64,000 bases of DNA from Kalaharituber pfeilii (lineage: Eukaryota > Ascomycota > Pezizomycetes > Pezizales > Pezizaceae). Shown piece after piece: positions 11,037 to 22,340 of the stretch. Position 1 is the stretch's first letter; the number at the start of each line of letters is the position of its first letter. The notes beneath the pieces are model-generated. The model did not search any database. It was given only the letters and a program-made list of their open reading frames with translations, and was not told the origin of the DNA. The stretch spans positions 310,001-374,000 of the forward strand of contig WHUZ01000046.1 of the NCBI GenBank assembly GCA_015179045.1, read 5' to 3'. The translations under genes were made by a program, and so were the position numbers.

Positions 11037-11184
11037 TTACAAATGCTTGGCATGACTTTCTATCACTCCTTGAGCATCATCGCTGCAGCTTTCGCCGCCG
11101 ATTCCGCCCATCCCATCTCCTCTTCGCCTCCCCTCAGTGCCTCTGTTGTAAGAGGAGGGGGGTAGCATCCACTATCCTCAGAGT

Positions 11185-11254
11185 TGTTTTTTTTTTTTTT
11201 TTTTTTTTTTTATATATCATTACTCGCATGCCGCCCTATGGGCTATGGCGAGGT
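11185..11254 (-). mobile_element. LINE-A micro-insertion with target duplication
   Basis: A 70-bp insert: T run plus the last ~45 nt of LINE-A including the full hairpin. Perfect 12-bp duplications TATCCTCAGAGT lie at 11173-11184 and 11255-11266. It interrupts a copy of the repeat also seen at 20227 and 40353. Confidence 0.92.
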
Positions 11255-11424
11255 TATCCTCAGAGTGACCGGAAGGTTGAGAACCGGCGGAATACACAAC
11301 AAGGCTTGTATTCGCATGTTGAATAACGAATGCGAACTGTGGGTGCAAAGTGTAGTATTGCAAGAGTGCCGAAAAGATTGCTTGCTTTCCTAATTACAGA
11401 ACAAACATGCTACTTTACTCTACA

Positions 11425-11730
11425 TATTAACAAAGGAAGCAAAGAAAGTAGTAACTCGAATCACGAAGTAAAGAAAGATTCTATGTCAAAGAATTCTAAT
11501 AATGGAAGAAGGCCAAATAATCAAAGAAGCGATAGAAAGATCCATCCTTCATGCCAAAGTGACAAACCCGGTATCACAAGGCTTGGCCTATTCCGGTGCA
11601 ACACCAATTCTTTCAGCTTCCCCACAGCAGCCTCTGGAACGGCCTCTCGAACAGCCTCCGGAACAGTCTCCGGAACAGCCTCCGGAACAGTCTCCGGAAC
11701 AGCCTCCGGAACAGCACTACAGGAGTAGTG
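11425..11730 (+). repeat. Conserved coding-like repeat with 12-bp minisatellite
   Basis: The segment 11450-11620 is homologous to the reverse complement of about 36610-36790. Both can be read as IIKEA.E.SIL.A.V then SQ.L.Y.GATPIL.ASP, so similarity is kept at protein level. Here it runs into about seven 12-bp units (CTCCGGAACAGC / CTCCGGAACAGT; PEQPPEQS in translation, 11634-11715), then a hydrophobic stretch LPLMAILSFALFTAS. The open frame is 11502-11852. Function unknown. Confidence 0.55.
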
Positions 11731-11849
11731 AAAACAAAAACAGCACTATCCTACCTCTGATGGCGATACTTTCATTTGCACTTTTCACAGCTTCAAGATT
11801 TGTAGCTAACTTAGCACGCATGTGTGAAACTCTTAGAACCGCATTATCA

Positions 11850-12150
11850 TAGTGAGCGGCACGAGCTAGCTCGAGCCTGGATTGATTATATACATAATAT
11901 TGACAAACTAAACTAAACTAAGCTAAATTTTTATCTTTCTCACTGCTATCAGCTAAATTGTGCATTTCGAAGTTGTTGGTAGGTCAGAATGAGCTCCAAG
12001 TCTCTAATTATTACTATATTAGGTATTTACAGTTTATGAAACCTTGCACTGGCTAAGCATTTTAGCGAGCTGTCAAGAAAAACACAAGCATGATCTTGGC
12101 TCGTTTGAGCTCGAGCTGGCTCGAGCTGGCTCGGCTCGTGCCGCTCACTA
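11850..12150. mobile_element. hAT-type MITE, copy 1
   Basis: The termini TAGTGAGCGGCACGAGC and GCTCGTGCCGCTCACTA are inverted repeats with hAT-like TAGNG ends. The flanks are ATTATCA on both sides (11843-11849 and 12151-12157). Near-identical to the copy at 37957-38301 over the ~300 shared bp. No coding capacity. Confidence 0.88.
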
Positions 12151-12157
12151 ATTATCA

Positions 12158-13450
12158 ATGATTTCAGCACACGTCCATTTCAGTATTTTCATTATTTTCA
12201 AGATGGCCTTTAACGAAAGTGGCCTGCTTATGCTATTCGGTTTATGCGAATACTTGCCACAATACGGTAGCTGCTCCTTTCCGGGGGGTTACTTTATGAC
12301 CTGATGAGAATATTGGTAATGTTCATGCTGCTGCTGTATGATGAGGGTAACTCCAGGATTGAAGGCGAAGAAGACCTAAATTCCTTAGGTTAGGTGTCCG
12401 GATACTTTTGACATATAAGATTAAGACACTATCACGAAATTTGGACTGGTTCTCATGGATATGCTAAGCATGCGAAACTACGCTAGTGTATACCAAATAC
12501 TACACAACGCATCCTATGCATTGATCCCCTGTCTGGATACTTTATTTTATCGGCTAGTAAAATGTGTCGGACCTGGTGTCCGCCGGAAGGTGGTGAAATA
12601 CTGTACAGTACTGATTTTCGTTTTTAAAGGAAAAGAAAGAGTCCATGTAAAGAAAACAGATTGCATCTATTTGCTGTTGAATTGGGGTTTGCATTTTTCT
12701 CTAGTGCAGTGCATGGCGGGTACGTCGAGTAGGTACTTGCATAGCGCCCTGTCAGCACATTACCATGATTAATTTTCAAGCGGATATCGCTTCTAGATGA
12801 GCACTGCGATTTTGCATAAATGCATATCGGTTTCTTATCCTATTAGTCTGCATGCACCAGTTTACAGATGCATCGACTGTAGTACATACTTACTTCAAGC
12901 AATTTGGTAGGAAGAACGATTAACTCGACTTTAAACTCACACTACCCCAACGCTGTGAAATGAAGGGCAAAAATTGAAAGGGACATGGAAAAATGAAAGA
13001 GAGTTGGAAATTTTACCTGCTCATGTTCTCTCAAGAAAATCGAATTACCGGTTGCAAAACGCATTCTCAAAAGCCGAAACAGTGGACCCCTAGTGCTTAC
13101 ATAAGACATAAGTGTGAACAATACAATATGCATCCCTGTGTCCGTATATGTTGCTACAATTACATACACTTGGTTGCCAAGGCTGGCGGCCTGAAACACG
13201 ACTTCTCGAAGGAGGGGTAAGTTTCGTATAGATTTGTACCATACGACCTGACTACTCCCGCACTTATATAATACGATATCAACTAAACTCTTTGAGTGCA
13301 TTTCTCGATCCCTTCTAGAAATAAAAAACGGCGCGCAGTACTACTTGTTCATTCAATCCTAGTTCATTCTGGTTGCATTAAAACTAATCAAGTACTGCTC
13401 TCTAGAGGAAATCATCAGGTCAAGTCCAAAACATCGAAAGCCATCAGTTA
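12158..13450. other. No gene recognised
   Basis: AT-rich with short frames only. The 105-codon frame at 12455-12772 shows no family features. Confidence 0.5.
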
Positions 13451-13452
13451 CC

Positions 13453-13854
13453 ATGTGTGATTCTAATTGCTTGAGCGGGCTCCGCGAGCAAATCATAGGT
13501 AATTTCCACCGCTCTCCTTAAATTTTCTTTCTATGCATGATGAGCTTAATAAGTTTACTGCTAGATAATGTATACACCGCGAGGGGATGGGATCGCAAAG
13601 ATATAGTAGTTGCGACATTGAAGAATGATGCTGGTTACCAAGCCTTCGTGTACTCACCATGGGTGAGTCAGAGTAGGCCCGCATACACATCGACCTATTG
13701 CAATGACACAACTCAGGCTTTGAAGTCTTTGCTCAAGGTTGTCGAAGCAGCGGTATGGCATTCGAGAGAAAGCAATTTAACACAGGCGGAGAAGGAAGCC
13801 TTAGACCTTAGGAGGCGCCAGCTCAGCGGCATACACCCTCGGCCTACATTCTAA
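13453..13854 (+). CDS. Two-exon gene, 111-residue protein of unknown function
   Basis: Exon 1 is 13453-13498 (MCDSNCLSGLREQII) and exon 2 is 13565-13854. The 66-bp intron has a GTAATT donor, a CTTAAT branch-like site near 13546 and a CTAG acceptor, and the frame is preserved (336 nt in total). The protein is hydrophilic with no signal peptide or membrane segment. Middle block: GWDRKDIVVATLKNDAGYQA. C-terminal half is Lys/Glu/Arg-rich and probably helical (EKEALDLRRRQ). I do not recognise the family. The splice structure, the lack of stops and the ordinary composition make it a better gene candidate than most frames here. Neighbours are repeats, so context gives no role. Alternative: a fragment of a larger gene, but both a start and a stop are present. 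Confidence 0.62.
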
Positions 13855-14145
13855 TGTTCTGGGAATGGGACTACCTTCTAGTTTAGAGCGGTATGGTTCT
13901 GGTATATCATGAATGGTTTAAGACTTCAAGTGTCCACTGTATTCCCAAGCGTGAGGGGTGAGAATTTTTTTTTTAATGAGGTTACCTCTGAGCAATCGAT
14001 GTCAGGCAGTGTTATTCTGGTGGAAATCCTCCTTAGACAGATGTGACTAGTGCGCTTGATACAGGAGCACTAAGAGGTAATTCAAAATAACCAATATAAA
14101 TGCACGGTACAAGTGATTTCCTTGGTAAATGTCATCTAGCAAAGT
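13855..14145. other. No gene recognised
   Basis: 3' flank of the small gene with a T run at 13965-13974; no identified element. Confidence 0.4.
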
Positions 14146-14156
14146 GGGTACGGCCT

Positions 14157-14222
14157 TTTTTTCTTTTTTTTTTTCCTTTGATCACGAAACCCCGCATACA
14201 GTCTACCAGCCAATGCCAGGGA
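14157..14222 (-). mobile_element. Eroded LINE-B tail insertion
   Basis: T-rich run followed by the reverse complement of a diverged LINE-B end (GATCACGAAACCCCGCATAC ... GCCAATGCCAGGGA). The flanks AGTGGGTACGGC and AGTGGGCAGGGT resemble a decayed duplication. Confidence 0.6.
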
Positions 14223-14442
14223 GTGGGCAGGGTTTTGTGAATCTGGTAGGGTGTAAAATGACGTATTGTTTCTCATCCCTAATATATACTATTACTTGGA
14301 GTGTTTGTTTTCATTTTCATGTGCACCTTTTGGCCGAACAGCCTTGCTGTGACTGCAATTAAGTAGATATTATCAATCATAACGGCAACGGCCTGGATCA
14401 CCTCCTAAATATGCGCACCTTGTTGTCGCACCTCGTGCATCT

Positions 14443-14506
14443 TTTTTTTTTTTTTTTTTTATTTATTTCACGTAACCCCGCTTGCAGCTGTTCGCCATGG
14501 CAGGGT
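14443..14506 (-). mobile_element. LINE-B micro-insertion with target duplication
   Basis: A 64-bp insert of T run plus the LINE-B terminal ~43 nt (GTAACCCCGCTTGCAGCTG...GCCATGGCAGGGT). Perfect 13-bp duplications ACCTCGTGCATCT lie at 14430-14442 and 14507-14519. Confidence 0.93.
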
Positions 14507-14559
14507 ACCTCGTGCATCTAGAAGGCGGTGTGTAGAGGGAGAGGATGTGCTTCCTCCCT

Positions 14560-14850
14560 CCACACTGCACACACACGACCTGCCCACTACTGTAATTCAC
14601 CACAACGCGACCTATACCACCCCCGACGCACATTTTACACCAAAACTGACCGCGTGCGACAACATATATCTCAACCACGAATAGAAGTTGGTATCCAGCT
14701 TGTGGAGGGGTTAAATGAAAGAATAATTATCATATTCCGCACCTTAGTTTCTTCAGAAATGATGTTTTAAAGGGAATTATGATTCCTGAAATTCGCAATG
14801 CGTCATATATTGGCATAGGTTTGGCATATTTTCGCTGTCATACCACTAGT
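14560..14850. repeat. Diverged relative of the repeat at 61.7-62.0 kb
   Basis: Ordered matches include TTCACCACA..CGAC, GACGCAC, ACCAAAACT and CTCAACCAC, then CATATTCCGCACCT, AAGGAATTATG-like text and TTGGCAT. The order is the same as in 61760-61990. Probably one DNA-element family, strongly diverged. Confidence 0.5.
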
Positions 14851-14931
14851 ATTGAATTCCACTTATCACACCTAAATTAAATTTGATAAAAAATAGTAGG
14901 ACACTTGAATATTAATATTTTGCCTAATTCA

Positions 14932-15197
14932 AAGATGTGAGAAGCACACTAGGAAAATTTCTAAAGAAGTGGTGGAGTTATTCGCAAGAAGGCGTGGAAG
15001 GTGACCCGGTCGAGTACTGGTTTGCCTGCCTCGATCTGGGGTAGCCGGGGACCGGGGGACGGAGGGCACTGGGTGCTCAAAGGTGTATGTAGATTCCGTA
15101 GTTAGTTGTCTCAAACCTGGCCCGGGTATATGGGTCCCTGCCATAGGCTGCTAGCCTGTATGCGGGGTTACGTGAATAAAAAAAAAAAAAAAAAAGA
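14932..15197 (+). mobile_element. LINE-B insertion with the ORF2 C-terminus
   Basis: Ends ORF2 with VEGDPVEYWFACLDLG-stop, matching VEGDPVEEWFASLELG of the minus-strand copy at 42.8 kb. It is followed by ~80 bp of 3' UTR, the CCATAGGC-type LINE-B terminus and poly(A). 5'-truncated; no clear target duplication. Confidence 0.85.
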
Positions 15198-15917
15198 ATT
15201 CTCAAAACTTATATTCTCATTGAAATTGTATGCAATAATTGTATAGGAAAACTACTGGAAATGGCAATTTGAGGTATGAACTAGGCATTAAATAACATTA
15301 AGCCAATAAAAGCACCAACCATCAAGAGATCTATTAGGGATACTCTCGAGTCAGAATTCTAACCATTATGGTGAGCATTGAAGGGAAGTAGTGCATTTAC
15401 CCTCCAGTGCCCTTTGATGGGAATTCCAGATAAATGCATGCCAAGACATCGATGAAAAACTCATAGTGCCATTAATACCACAACGTCTTTCAGTGCAAAT
15501 AGAGGTATTACTGTAAAGGTGAAGAATAATCCTTTGTTTAATTCCCCTGAAGCAGATACAAATTTGTTTTCTGGTGGTTGAGGTTGTTTAAAACCAATCT
15601 TTCACAGCGGCACGAATTTATCCCGTCATAATCACTAGGGCGGGATAGGAGTAATGATAAAAACGGAAAGAAAGGCATGTCAGATTTTTCGTCTCCATCG
15701 TTCCTAGGCGCCCAAGGGTAATCATTAGTTGAAGCAATATCCATCCATATTAACCTGTAAAGCCGCTAAAACAATTCGACCTGATCAACGGAGAATACAG
15801 TATGGCAATGGAACATGTGCGCTTTGCGGTGTATTCCGTGCAGACCTACGTGAACAACGAAGAAGAGGCATGACTGAAGATACTGCAGGAGCTGCTAGAA
15901 TATCCGACTAGCATATA
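15198..15917. other. No gene; eroded LINE-A-like tail at 15625-15662
   Basis: TCACTAGGGCGGGATAGGAG then TAATGATAAAAA resembles a decayed LINE-A end. Nothing else recognised. Confidence 0.4.
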
Positions 15918-15919
15918 TA

Positions 15920-16242
15920 CAGTGGGTAAGCAAAAGTCGTCGGGACTGCAGTAGTAAATATAAGGAAAATTGAGACATGCATCCGAGCACACCCTCTTCT
16001 CAGTACCGTTCGAAAAATCGCTACAAAGTCAATAAAGAAGCTAAATATTATGTGTTTCAAAGAAAAAATAGAAGACTGCATCGGAGAATCTAAGTCTTTT
16101 CGCACAATTTAAAAAGGAGTGCTTTTCGTAAAGTGGTTGTGGTTTCGCAAAGGGGGTCCTCTCAAATGCATGTCTCGCAACTCCCAGGTTTGGTAAGGGG
16201 CTTTCCTGCTGCATAATCCCAAACACTTTTGCCTACACACTG
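15920..16242. mobile_element. Tc1/mariner-type MITE with TA duplication
   Basis: Left end CAGTGGGTAAGCAAAAGT and right end ACTTTTGCCTACACACTG are imperfect inverted repeats, flanked by TA (15918-15919 and 16243-16244). The interior shares blocks (AAAGTCAATAAAG.AGCTAAA, TGCATGTCTCGCAA) with the element starting at 46530. No transposase. Confidence 0.82.
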
Positions 16243-16244
16243 TA

Positions 16245-17185
16245 TTTCATAGTGATCACAATATTACATGTACAGCAAGCGAGAGGATTGACTTTTAGCC
16301 AGCAGAGCTGCCTGACGGCTTGAGAGTAAGCACATAGCGGTGTGCTACGTGAGTTACTCAGAGTTTTACAGTACCGTGAATCCGTAACACTATTATTTCT
16401 CTCCCTCCGCCTTCCCGTATGCGCACAGCTTGCGTTGGTCTAATTCGCACCTGTATCCACCTTGCCAAATATGTCCAGGCAGCTCTTACCACTTAGCATC
16501 GCGTCGCCTTGTACTACAGACCTCCAAACACCTATTTCCCGATATACGTTGAAGTTAAACGGTGTTTATAACAATTACCGTTCAATTGAATGGTGTGCTA
16601 ATTGTTATGCCTGTAGTTCGTCTACCTGATTCCAAGGGCTAGGTAGGTTACCAAAACTAAACAGACAAGCATGGTTCCCGTAAATGGAGGTGACTACCAA
16701 ATAGATCAGAGATAATTGCCCAGGACTTTAAGACCCGACTCTCCTAGCCTGGCCTCATTTAGCATACTCAAGTACGGTTCAGGCTGGGTTTCCATTTAGA
16801 TCTCCAGCAATTACCATATTGATTATAATCCATTGGACCTGGACACAGCGTACAGTACATGTTGGGCAAGGCAAGAGTTGACAAAGAATTGGGTAGCAGA
16901 TGAGGGCGACCGTTGCAAGTGATTGCGTATAAGGCGATGCAAGGTCAATTGAAGGGAGAATGAATCGAATGAACATAAATTCAATCACTTTTTGGGGTAA
17001 CGAAGTAAAAACAGATAATTAATAACATCTGCTAACCAAAAACATTTGAACTAGTGGTGCTATTCTTGCTCATATGAGGCGTGCCACTGTTGGCATGGTC
17101 GATTTTAGATACTGGGTATGGTAGACTTTGAATTTACAGGTCTTTGTTCGAAATCTGTTTTATGCAAAGTATTTGAAATTGTTGG
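16245..17185. other. No gene recognised
   Basis: No long frame or repeat; a short inverted pair TTATAACAATTA / TAATTGTTAT lies near 16565-16610. Confidence 0.45.
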
Positions 17186-17189
17186 AGTT

Positions 17190-18130
17190 ACTGTAGGGTT
17201 GGGTGTGTGAATTTTTTTTTAAAAGAAAACGCCATTGAGGGGTTGCATCTGCTTCTATATATTAACAAGAATAGATAGAGACAAACAAGAAAGTGCAGAT
17301 AGATATATCTAGTAAGAAAATATCGAAACCAGTATGCAAGCGGGGCAAAGCAAAACCAGAAAGTATGCAAGTCCAGAAACCAAAAGGTAGAACGTCACCT
17401 GAACACGAGAACATTCCCTCCACTACAGTAATCTTCCAACTTTTGCACAATAACCGCCATAAACAGAGCACTATTCCTAGAAATATTGTTAGATGGATCC
17501 GCCAGCCCCTGAGCCAAAGGCATATCAGAATCTCCAATAGCGTCAGTTGATAACAAAAATTCCTTTGCTGAGAATATTGTCAAGTAAGACATGCCATTCA
17601 TCCTCGATCACAGCACACAGTATCGTCCGAGTCTCTTTTTTTTCCAACCTTTTTTTTTCGGTGAAGAGAATCCTCGCCCACACTTCCTTGCCTCTCTATC
17701 CAAACCAATTCTCTTTGGAGTTGTAACTTCAACCGAACCAGATCAAGGCGAAAATATTGCCACCTGTCTTGCCAGATGCAGTGGAAGAGAAGTATATCGT
17801 CTAGGAGCCAGACCATTACCCATACGACAAATATTTGGAGAATCACAATCCAGTGCGGCATATATCGAGGAAGAAGCAATAGAGTCCGGAAGACAATAGC
17901 TCACGGAGTGAACACTCTTATCCAAGTACATCTCAGGAAGGTATAACAGCGTAAGTGAGGTAGCTACTTGGTCCAGAGAATAGAGGCAATGAAGTCATAA
18001 AATAACCAAATGGAGCCATACGGGTTCGCAACTCCAGGAACCAGTCTCTTCGCTCATCTCTTGCCATTGTAATCAAAGTCCATACAGCCATCCTCATGAT
18101 TCTGGTCGACCAAGAAGAAAGATCAAAAAA
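17190..18130 (-). other. Possible degenerate minus-strand coding region
   Basis: Moderately long minus-strand frames succeed each other (17598-17879 with a hydrophobic IVILQIFVVWVMVWLL; 17743-17931; 17395-17601), but frames change and no family is recognised. It could be a decayed membrane-protein gene or chance. Confidence 0.3.
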
Positions 18131-18279
18131 TGAGAACCGTAAGGTAATAATTATAATGCGTTCGGTACTGTCACTGGTATAAGCCCCAGTTCCGTAATGT
18201 CAAACAAGTGACCTGCCATCGATGGGAGACCCGGGGCACCTCTAGCCATGCTGACTTGAAGATCATAACATCCATCCAT

Positions 18280-18445
18280 TCTCTTGCCGGAGAGGGAGGA
18301 GAGAGTCCTCGTCGTGGGGGAGGGGGTCCTCGGGGGTTTCGCCTGTTAGGCATTCTATTGGTGCCTGGCGTCGGGGCCTCACCTCATATTGGGTCTTGGC
18401 GCGGGGTGGTGTGGTGTGTTGGCAACGAGGTGGTGAGCTGATGAT
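18280..18445 (-). pseudogene. Fragment resembling the ORF1 N-terminal region of LINE-A
   Basis: Plus-strand text GGCATT..ATTGGTGC..GGCG and GCGGGGTGGTGTGGTGTGTT parallels 38445-38520, the start of the ORF1 copy on the minus strand there. Short and degraded. Confidence 0.45.
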
Positions 18446-18573
18446 TTCCTCGAAACTTCACCCCTAGGGGGAAACTTGTGGGTTGTGGTATTTGAGGATA
18501 AAAATTAGATTGAAAGACTCAGCGTGCTGAGAGCTCTCGATCTATGTAGTTTTCGCTCAGGGGGACGTTTTGG

Positions 18574-19374
18574 TTGTGGAGTCCCTTCCAAACGCTCGTC
18601 CTGTCATGGTTGTTCTCACTAGGACGCGCATACGGAGGTTATTTATGTTTAGGTACTTTATACTTTAGATCTAACAGTTGGTGGCTTCGGCGATGCTGTT
18701 ATTCTGAATGGTATTTTGCTGTTTTGTTTGCCGATGATCTCATATTTCTTGCTCGGAAGGGACGGAAGAACGCCAGACCCTCCCACCCCTCTGAAGACAG
18801 ACCCCTCCACTCCCCGCCGACTCCCCAACCAACACCCCCACCCCAACCAGGCCCCCCGTTGCCACCACCCCAAAATTCGACATCGTCGTCCACGCAATAG
18901 CCCTGAGGAAGGAACTATGGAACGTCCGAAAATGGTTGGAGGTAGCGAACAGAGACTCGGGAAAGATCGCCGGGATTCGATGGTTAAGAAGCAGATACTT
19001 GTGGAAGAGAGGAAACTGACAAGCTCAGCGGTGGTATACTTGGAGAAACCGCCCGAAGCCGGGAGAGTGAGACTGGGAGGAAGATGGCTGAGATCAAGCC
19101 AATATGAGTGGGACAGAGGACGGAAATAGGCAAATCATGTTCCCTCTTGCCTGTAGCACTCGGATATAGGATATACACGGGCAGCACATTGGCTCTGGTT
19201 TTGGTTTTTCGGATTTGATTTTGGATTGCACCACCTACATCACTAACGAGAGTCGTGCGTTCCTACCGTTCATGATATTCTTTTCCTTTCCTCGTTATAT
19301 CTCCTATGTACCTAAATCACCATAGCCCAAAGGGCGACATGCGATTATTGGTATTAAAAAAAAAAAAAAAAAGC
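18574..19374 (+). pseudogene. LINE-A ORF1-only element with LINE-A tail
   Basis: From about 18760 a proline-rich stretch leads to the ORF1 core (IVVHAIALRKELWNVRKWLE, GIRWL), a frame change near 19015, then SSAVVYLEKPPEAGRVRLGG and RWLRSSQYEWDRGRK-stop at about 19128. ORF1 proteins of such LINEs bind RNA. About 190 bp of 3' UTR follow, then the LINE-A terminus (CATAGCCCAAAGGGCGACAT ... TATTGGTATT) and poly(A) to ~19374. No ORF2 lies between ORF1 and the tail. Upstream, in the frame 18574-18900, AVLFADDLIFLA resembles the catalytic F/YADD box of a reverse transcriptase. Confidence 0.75.
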
Positions 19375-20226
19375 GCCCCAGTGACCCCACTCCAACAAGT
19401 GTTGCTTGTGAATAAGATCGTTCACTAAGGGAAGAAAGAAACAGTGGTTTCTCAATCTTGGGAGTGTTTGAGTGCTGCTGAGAGACTTTCGTTACACACG
19501 CCTCTCAATACCACTTAGGATGACCAACACTTGCTTATTATTTTGTAGCTCCCCATGCATCTGGTGTACAAGTCCGGTTACCGGAGAAGTCGGGAACATC
19601 GTCACTGTTGATAACGCAGGGGGTCAAGGAGGAGGAGCACGACGGAATGCAAAGACTGAATTTCAGCTCAAGGAACTACATTTTATTCCAGGACATGGGT
19701 TCTCGCCCTCTGCTGGCGTTTGGGCGAGTGGTAGTTCTAGAATGGGCTTTCTAGCTCTGGAAGCATACTATGACACTATAGTCCACAGTCTGCAGAAGAG
19801 AGGTGTACCAGCAGCAGACTGACATACTGTGCCGTAGCAGATAGTATGTCAATGGAAATTAGAACGAAGGATACTCGACGCACAGCAGAAGACGGACGCG
19901 CCTGCACTGCATGTAAGTAGGTGTTGGCTAATTGTGGGCTTGAGGTGAAGGCAGCAGAGGGAGAGAAGGTGATCAAGAAAAAAGGCCCTGATGCCAATGA
20001 ACAGAACAGGAGACAGAAGAAATTGAGGACCCTGGAGCAATGCAGGGAAACATCACAGCCCGCACTTTCCGCATCGGGTAAGTTCCGAATAAGGAATGTG
20101 GCAATGTGCACCTGCGTGCAATCCTATCGGTGCCAAGCCGAGAAAGCGGGGCAAAATATCTGTATGTATGTGCAACTTGTAATGACAGATGGAACTTTAT
20201 ATTGCCATGTGATGATGTGACTGTGT
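19375..20226. other. Unassigned; open frame 19472-19822
   Basis: A 116-codon plus-strand frame contains GGQGGGARRNAKTEFQLKEL and GFLALEAYYDTIVHSLQ. A TTTTGTAG just before CTCCCC at about 19549 could be a splice acceptor. No family recognised and no partner exons found. Confidence 0.3.
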
Positions 20227-20307
20227 AAGATAGACAGACAGCATCCACTACTGCCTTTCGATGGACCGGAGCGGTGAGAACTGGCGGAACGAACGTACGA
20301 CCAAATG
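20227..20307. repeat. 81-bp dispersed repeat, copy A
   Basis: Aligns without gaps to 40353-40433 with about ten substitutions, mostly C/G here against T/A there. A diverged, interrupted third copy is at 11162-11184 plus 11255-11300. Confidence 0.75.
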
Positions 20308-20677
20308 CAAGTGCGAGTTCGTGGGTGCGAGAAGAAGAGAAGAGAAGGTTGTTCATTGTATGTGCTACAGTACAGAAAGTATATACATGTGCCAGGCCAT
20401 TCGTAACAAACGTTCTAGTCACCACTTCCGGGCTCAGGCTACTCAGCAGCACTACGGTTCGTGACTGACCCGGACCAATCACAACACGCGTACTTGTGCA
20501 ACATTGTATTGACCTTTTTTCACTACCGAAACTAATATCATAGAACAGGTTAGTTGCTAAATCATTGCAGTTGTACCATTACGATACTTGAAATTTTATT
20601 CAACTCTTCAGAGTATTTGTTTATTTACATGTTTATTCACTCATATACTCTCTCATCCTTTAGCAGTTACATGCTAG

Positions 20678-20800
20678 AGAGAAAAGTATTTCGCTGAAGA
20701 GAAAGGTATTTCACTAAAGAGAAAAGTATCTTGCTGGAGAAAAAAGTAATTTCATTAAAGAGAAAAGTATCTCGCTGAAGAGAAAGCATTTCGCTGAGAA
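20678..20800. repeat. 20-21-bp minisatellite, about six units
   Basis: Units of the form GAGAAAAGTATTTCGCTGAA repeated head-to-tail with substitutions. Confidence 0.85.
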
Positions 20801-21051
20801 GGGTTCTGCATTCTTAACGGCAGGCTGGTTGGGTTCGAAGTTAATTGTAGAGTACGCGGGGAGTGGTAATGCAGTGCATAGTGCTTTGTACAGAGAAAAA
20901 AAAATTATGAACCATGGTCTACTGAGTAGCCCGGACCAATGGTGACTGAATCACTGTTACGAATGGCCTGGCACATATATATGATATCGTCTCACGTGCT
21001 GCCCTTATCTCCACGTGCTATCCATGCCAAGCTTGCCTTTTACCCATTCGA

Positions 21052-21191
21052 TTTTTTTTTTTTTTTTTTTTTATATCATTACTCGCGTGCCGCCCTAGGG
21101 GCTATGGCGAGGGTTTTATTAAAATAAAGGAAAAGAAATTTAGCTACTCGTCTAATTACATGTGGAACCCACGGACTTCGCTGGTGTTGTG
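21052..21191 (-). mobile_element. LINE-A 3' end with poly(A)
   Basis: T run, reverse-complement hairpin (GCCGCCCTAGGGGCTATGGC), then a 3' UTR running directly into the 109-bp inverted repeat at 21192. Confidence 0.8.
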
Positions 21192-21300
21192 CGGAACCTC
21201 TCCGGACAGGCAGATTCTGCCTGCCGCTCCCGGACCTCATCAGACGATAAACTTTACGCCATGACACTGTGACACAGGTACCAACATTGTGGGGTAGGTA
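21192..21300 (-). repeat. 109-bp inverted repeat, left arm
   Basis: The reverse complement matches 22341-22449 with one difference. A more diverged relative (GTGTCATGACGTAAAGG ... GAGCGGCAGGC) is at about 59346-59392. Confidence 0.88.
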
Positions 21301-22340
21301 TGATCAGTTGTTGGTACAGGCATATGGCAAGACAAGTTTTAAAGTGGACTAGTGACATAAGTGCGTACTGTGCCCACTGGCTACCAAATGTCGGCCCATG
21401 GTGTGATCTACTAGTTTGAATGCATGATTACTCAATTAAGTAAAAAATGAAAAATGGAAAAATAGATAATAAGCAGATGAATAAACAAAAATGAAATTTT
21501 GGGTTTCCTGTAGTACCTCACTCTGTCATATTACTTGCTCATCAGCTCCGGTCACTGCTGGTAGGCTTCGCCTTGCGCTGTCTCGTGCTCGTAGGATGTT
21601 ACATTTGGAGTACACTACTCCAGATGCACAAGAGCTTATTCATTTGCAGTGCAGAGCATTTTGAGGGTGTGCAATTGAGGTGCAGGTGTATGTAGTAAAA
21701 GCTTCAGGATATCCTGCAAAGCCTGACAATTTTGAAACTGCTGGATGAGCTACGCTGCTTTACAGGCTTGAATTCTTCCCTAGAAAGATTGGCATGACAT
21801 TGCTCTGTTTAAATAATTTTGTTCCGCATACAAGCTACAATCCTATGGCAGAGACAAAAAAAAAATAGGTTACCTCACTACAATATGTGAAGTTGAGAAT
21901 CCAGCTGGCGCCGTTTGGCCGTGGGTCAATATTCCAGCCGTTTGCAATGATCACAATCTGGCAGCTTGAGACATTGACGCTGTAGGTTCGGTTGATGTAG
22001 TTAATAGCCATCTAGGATGAATTGAAGTGATTGGAATTGGTGTCTGCAATTCAAACAATGGTCCAAGCTTGTTGTGACCTGGAAGCGTGTATTGGTACAG
22101 TAAGTAATACTACTCATTACCAGCATTTGTTGCTGTAATAGCATGCGTTAGTTGAAAGGCTGTAGCTACATTGCTATTTACCCAGGCCCCCAAGCGAAAC
22201 GCTGCTGTTTTCCCTACAAAACTGTCCTTTCAACAGAGAAGATACCCTGTTGCCACACCAGGTCACTGACCTCTCGCACGGACTATGCCCAGCCTCTATT
22301 TGCATCACTAAATGCTGGTAACAAGTACCAACATTTGATC
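21301..22340. other. Spacer between inverted-repeat arms; no gene
   Basis: AT-rich with no recognisable frame. Confidence 0.45.
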
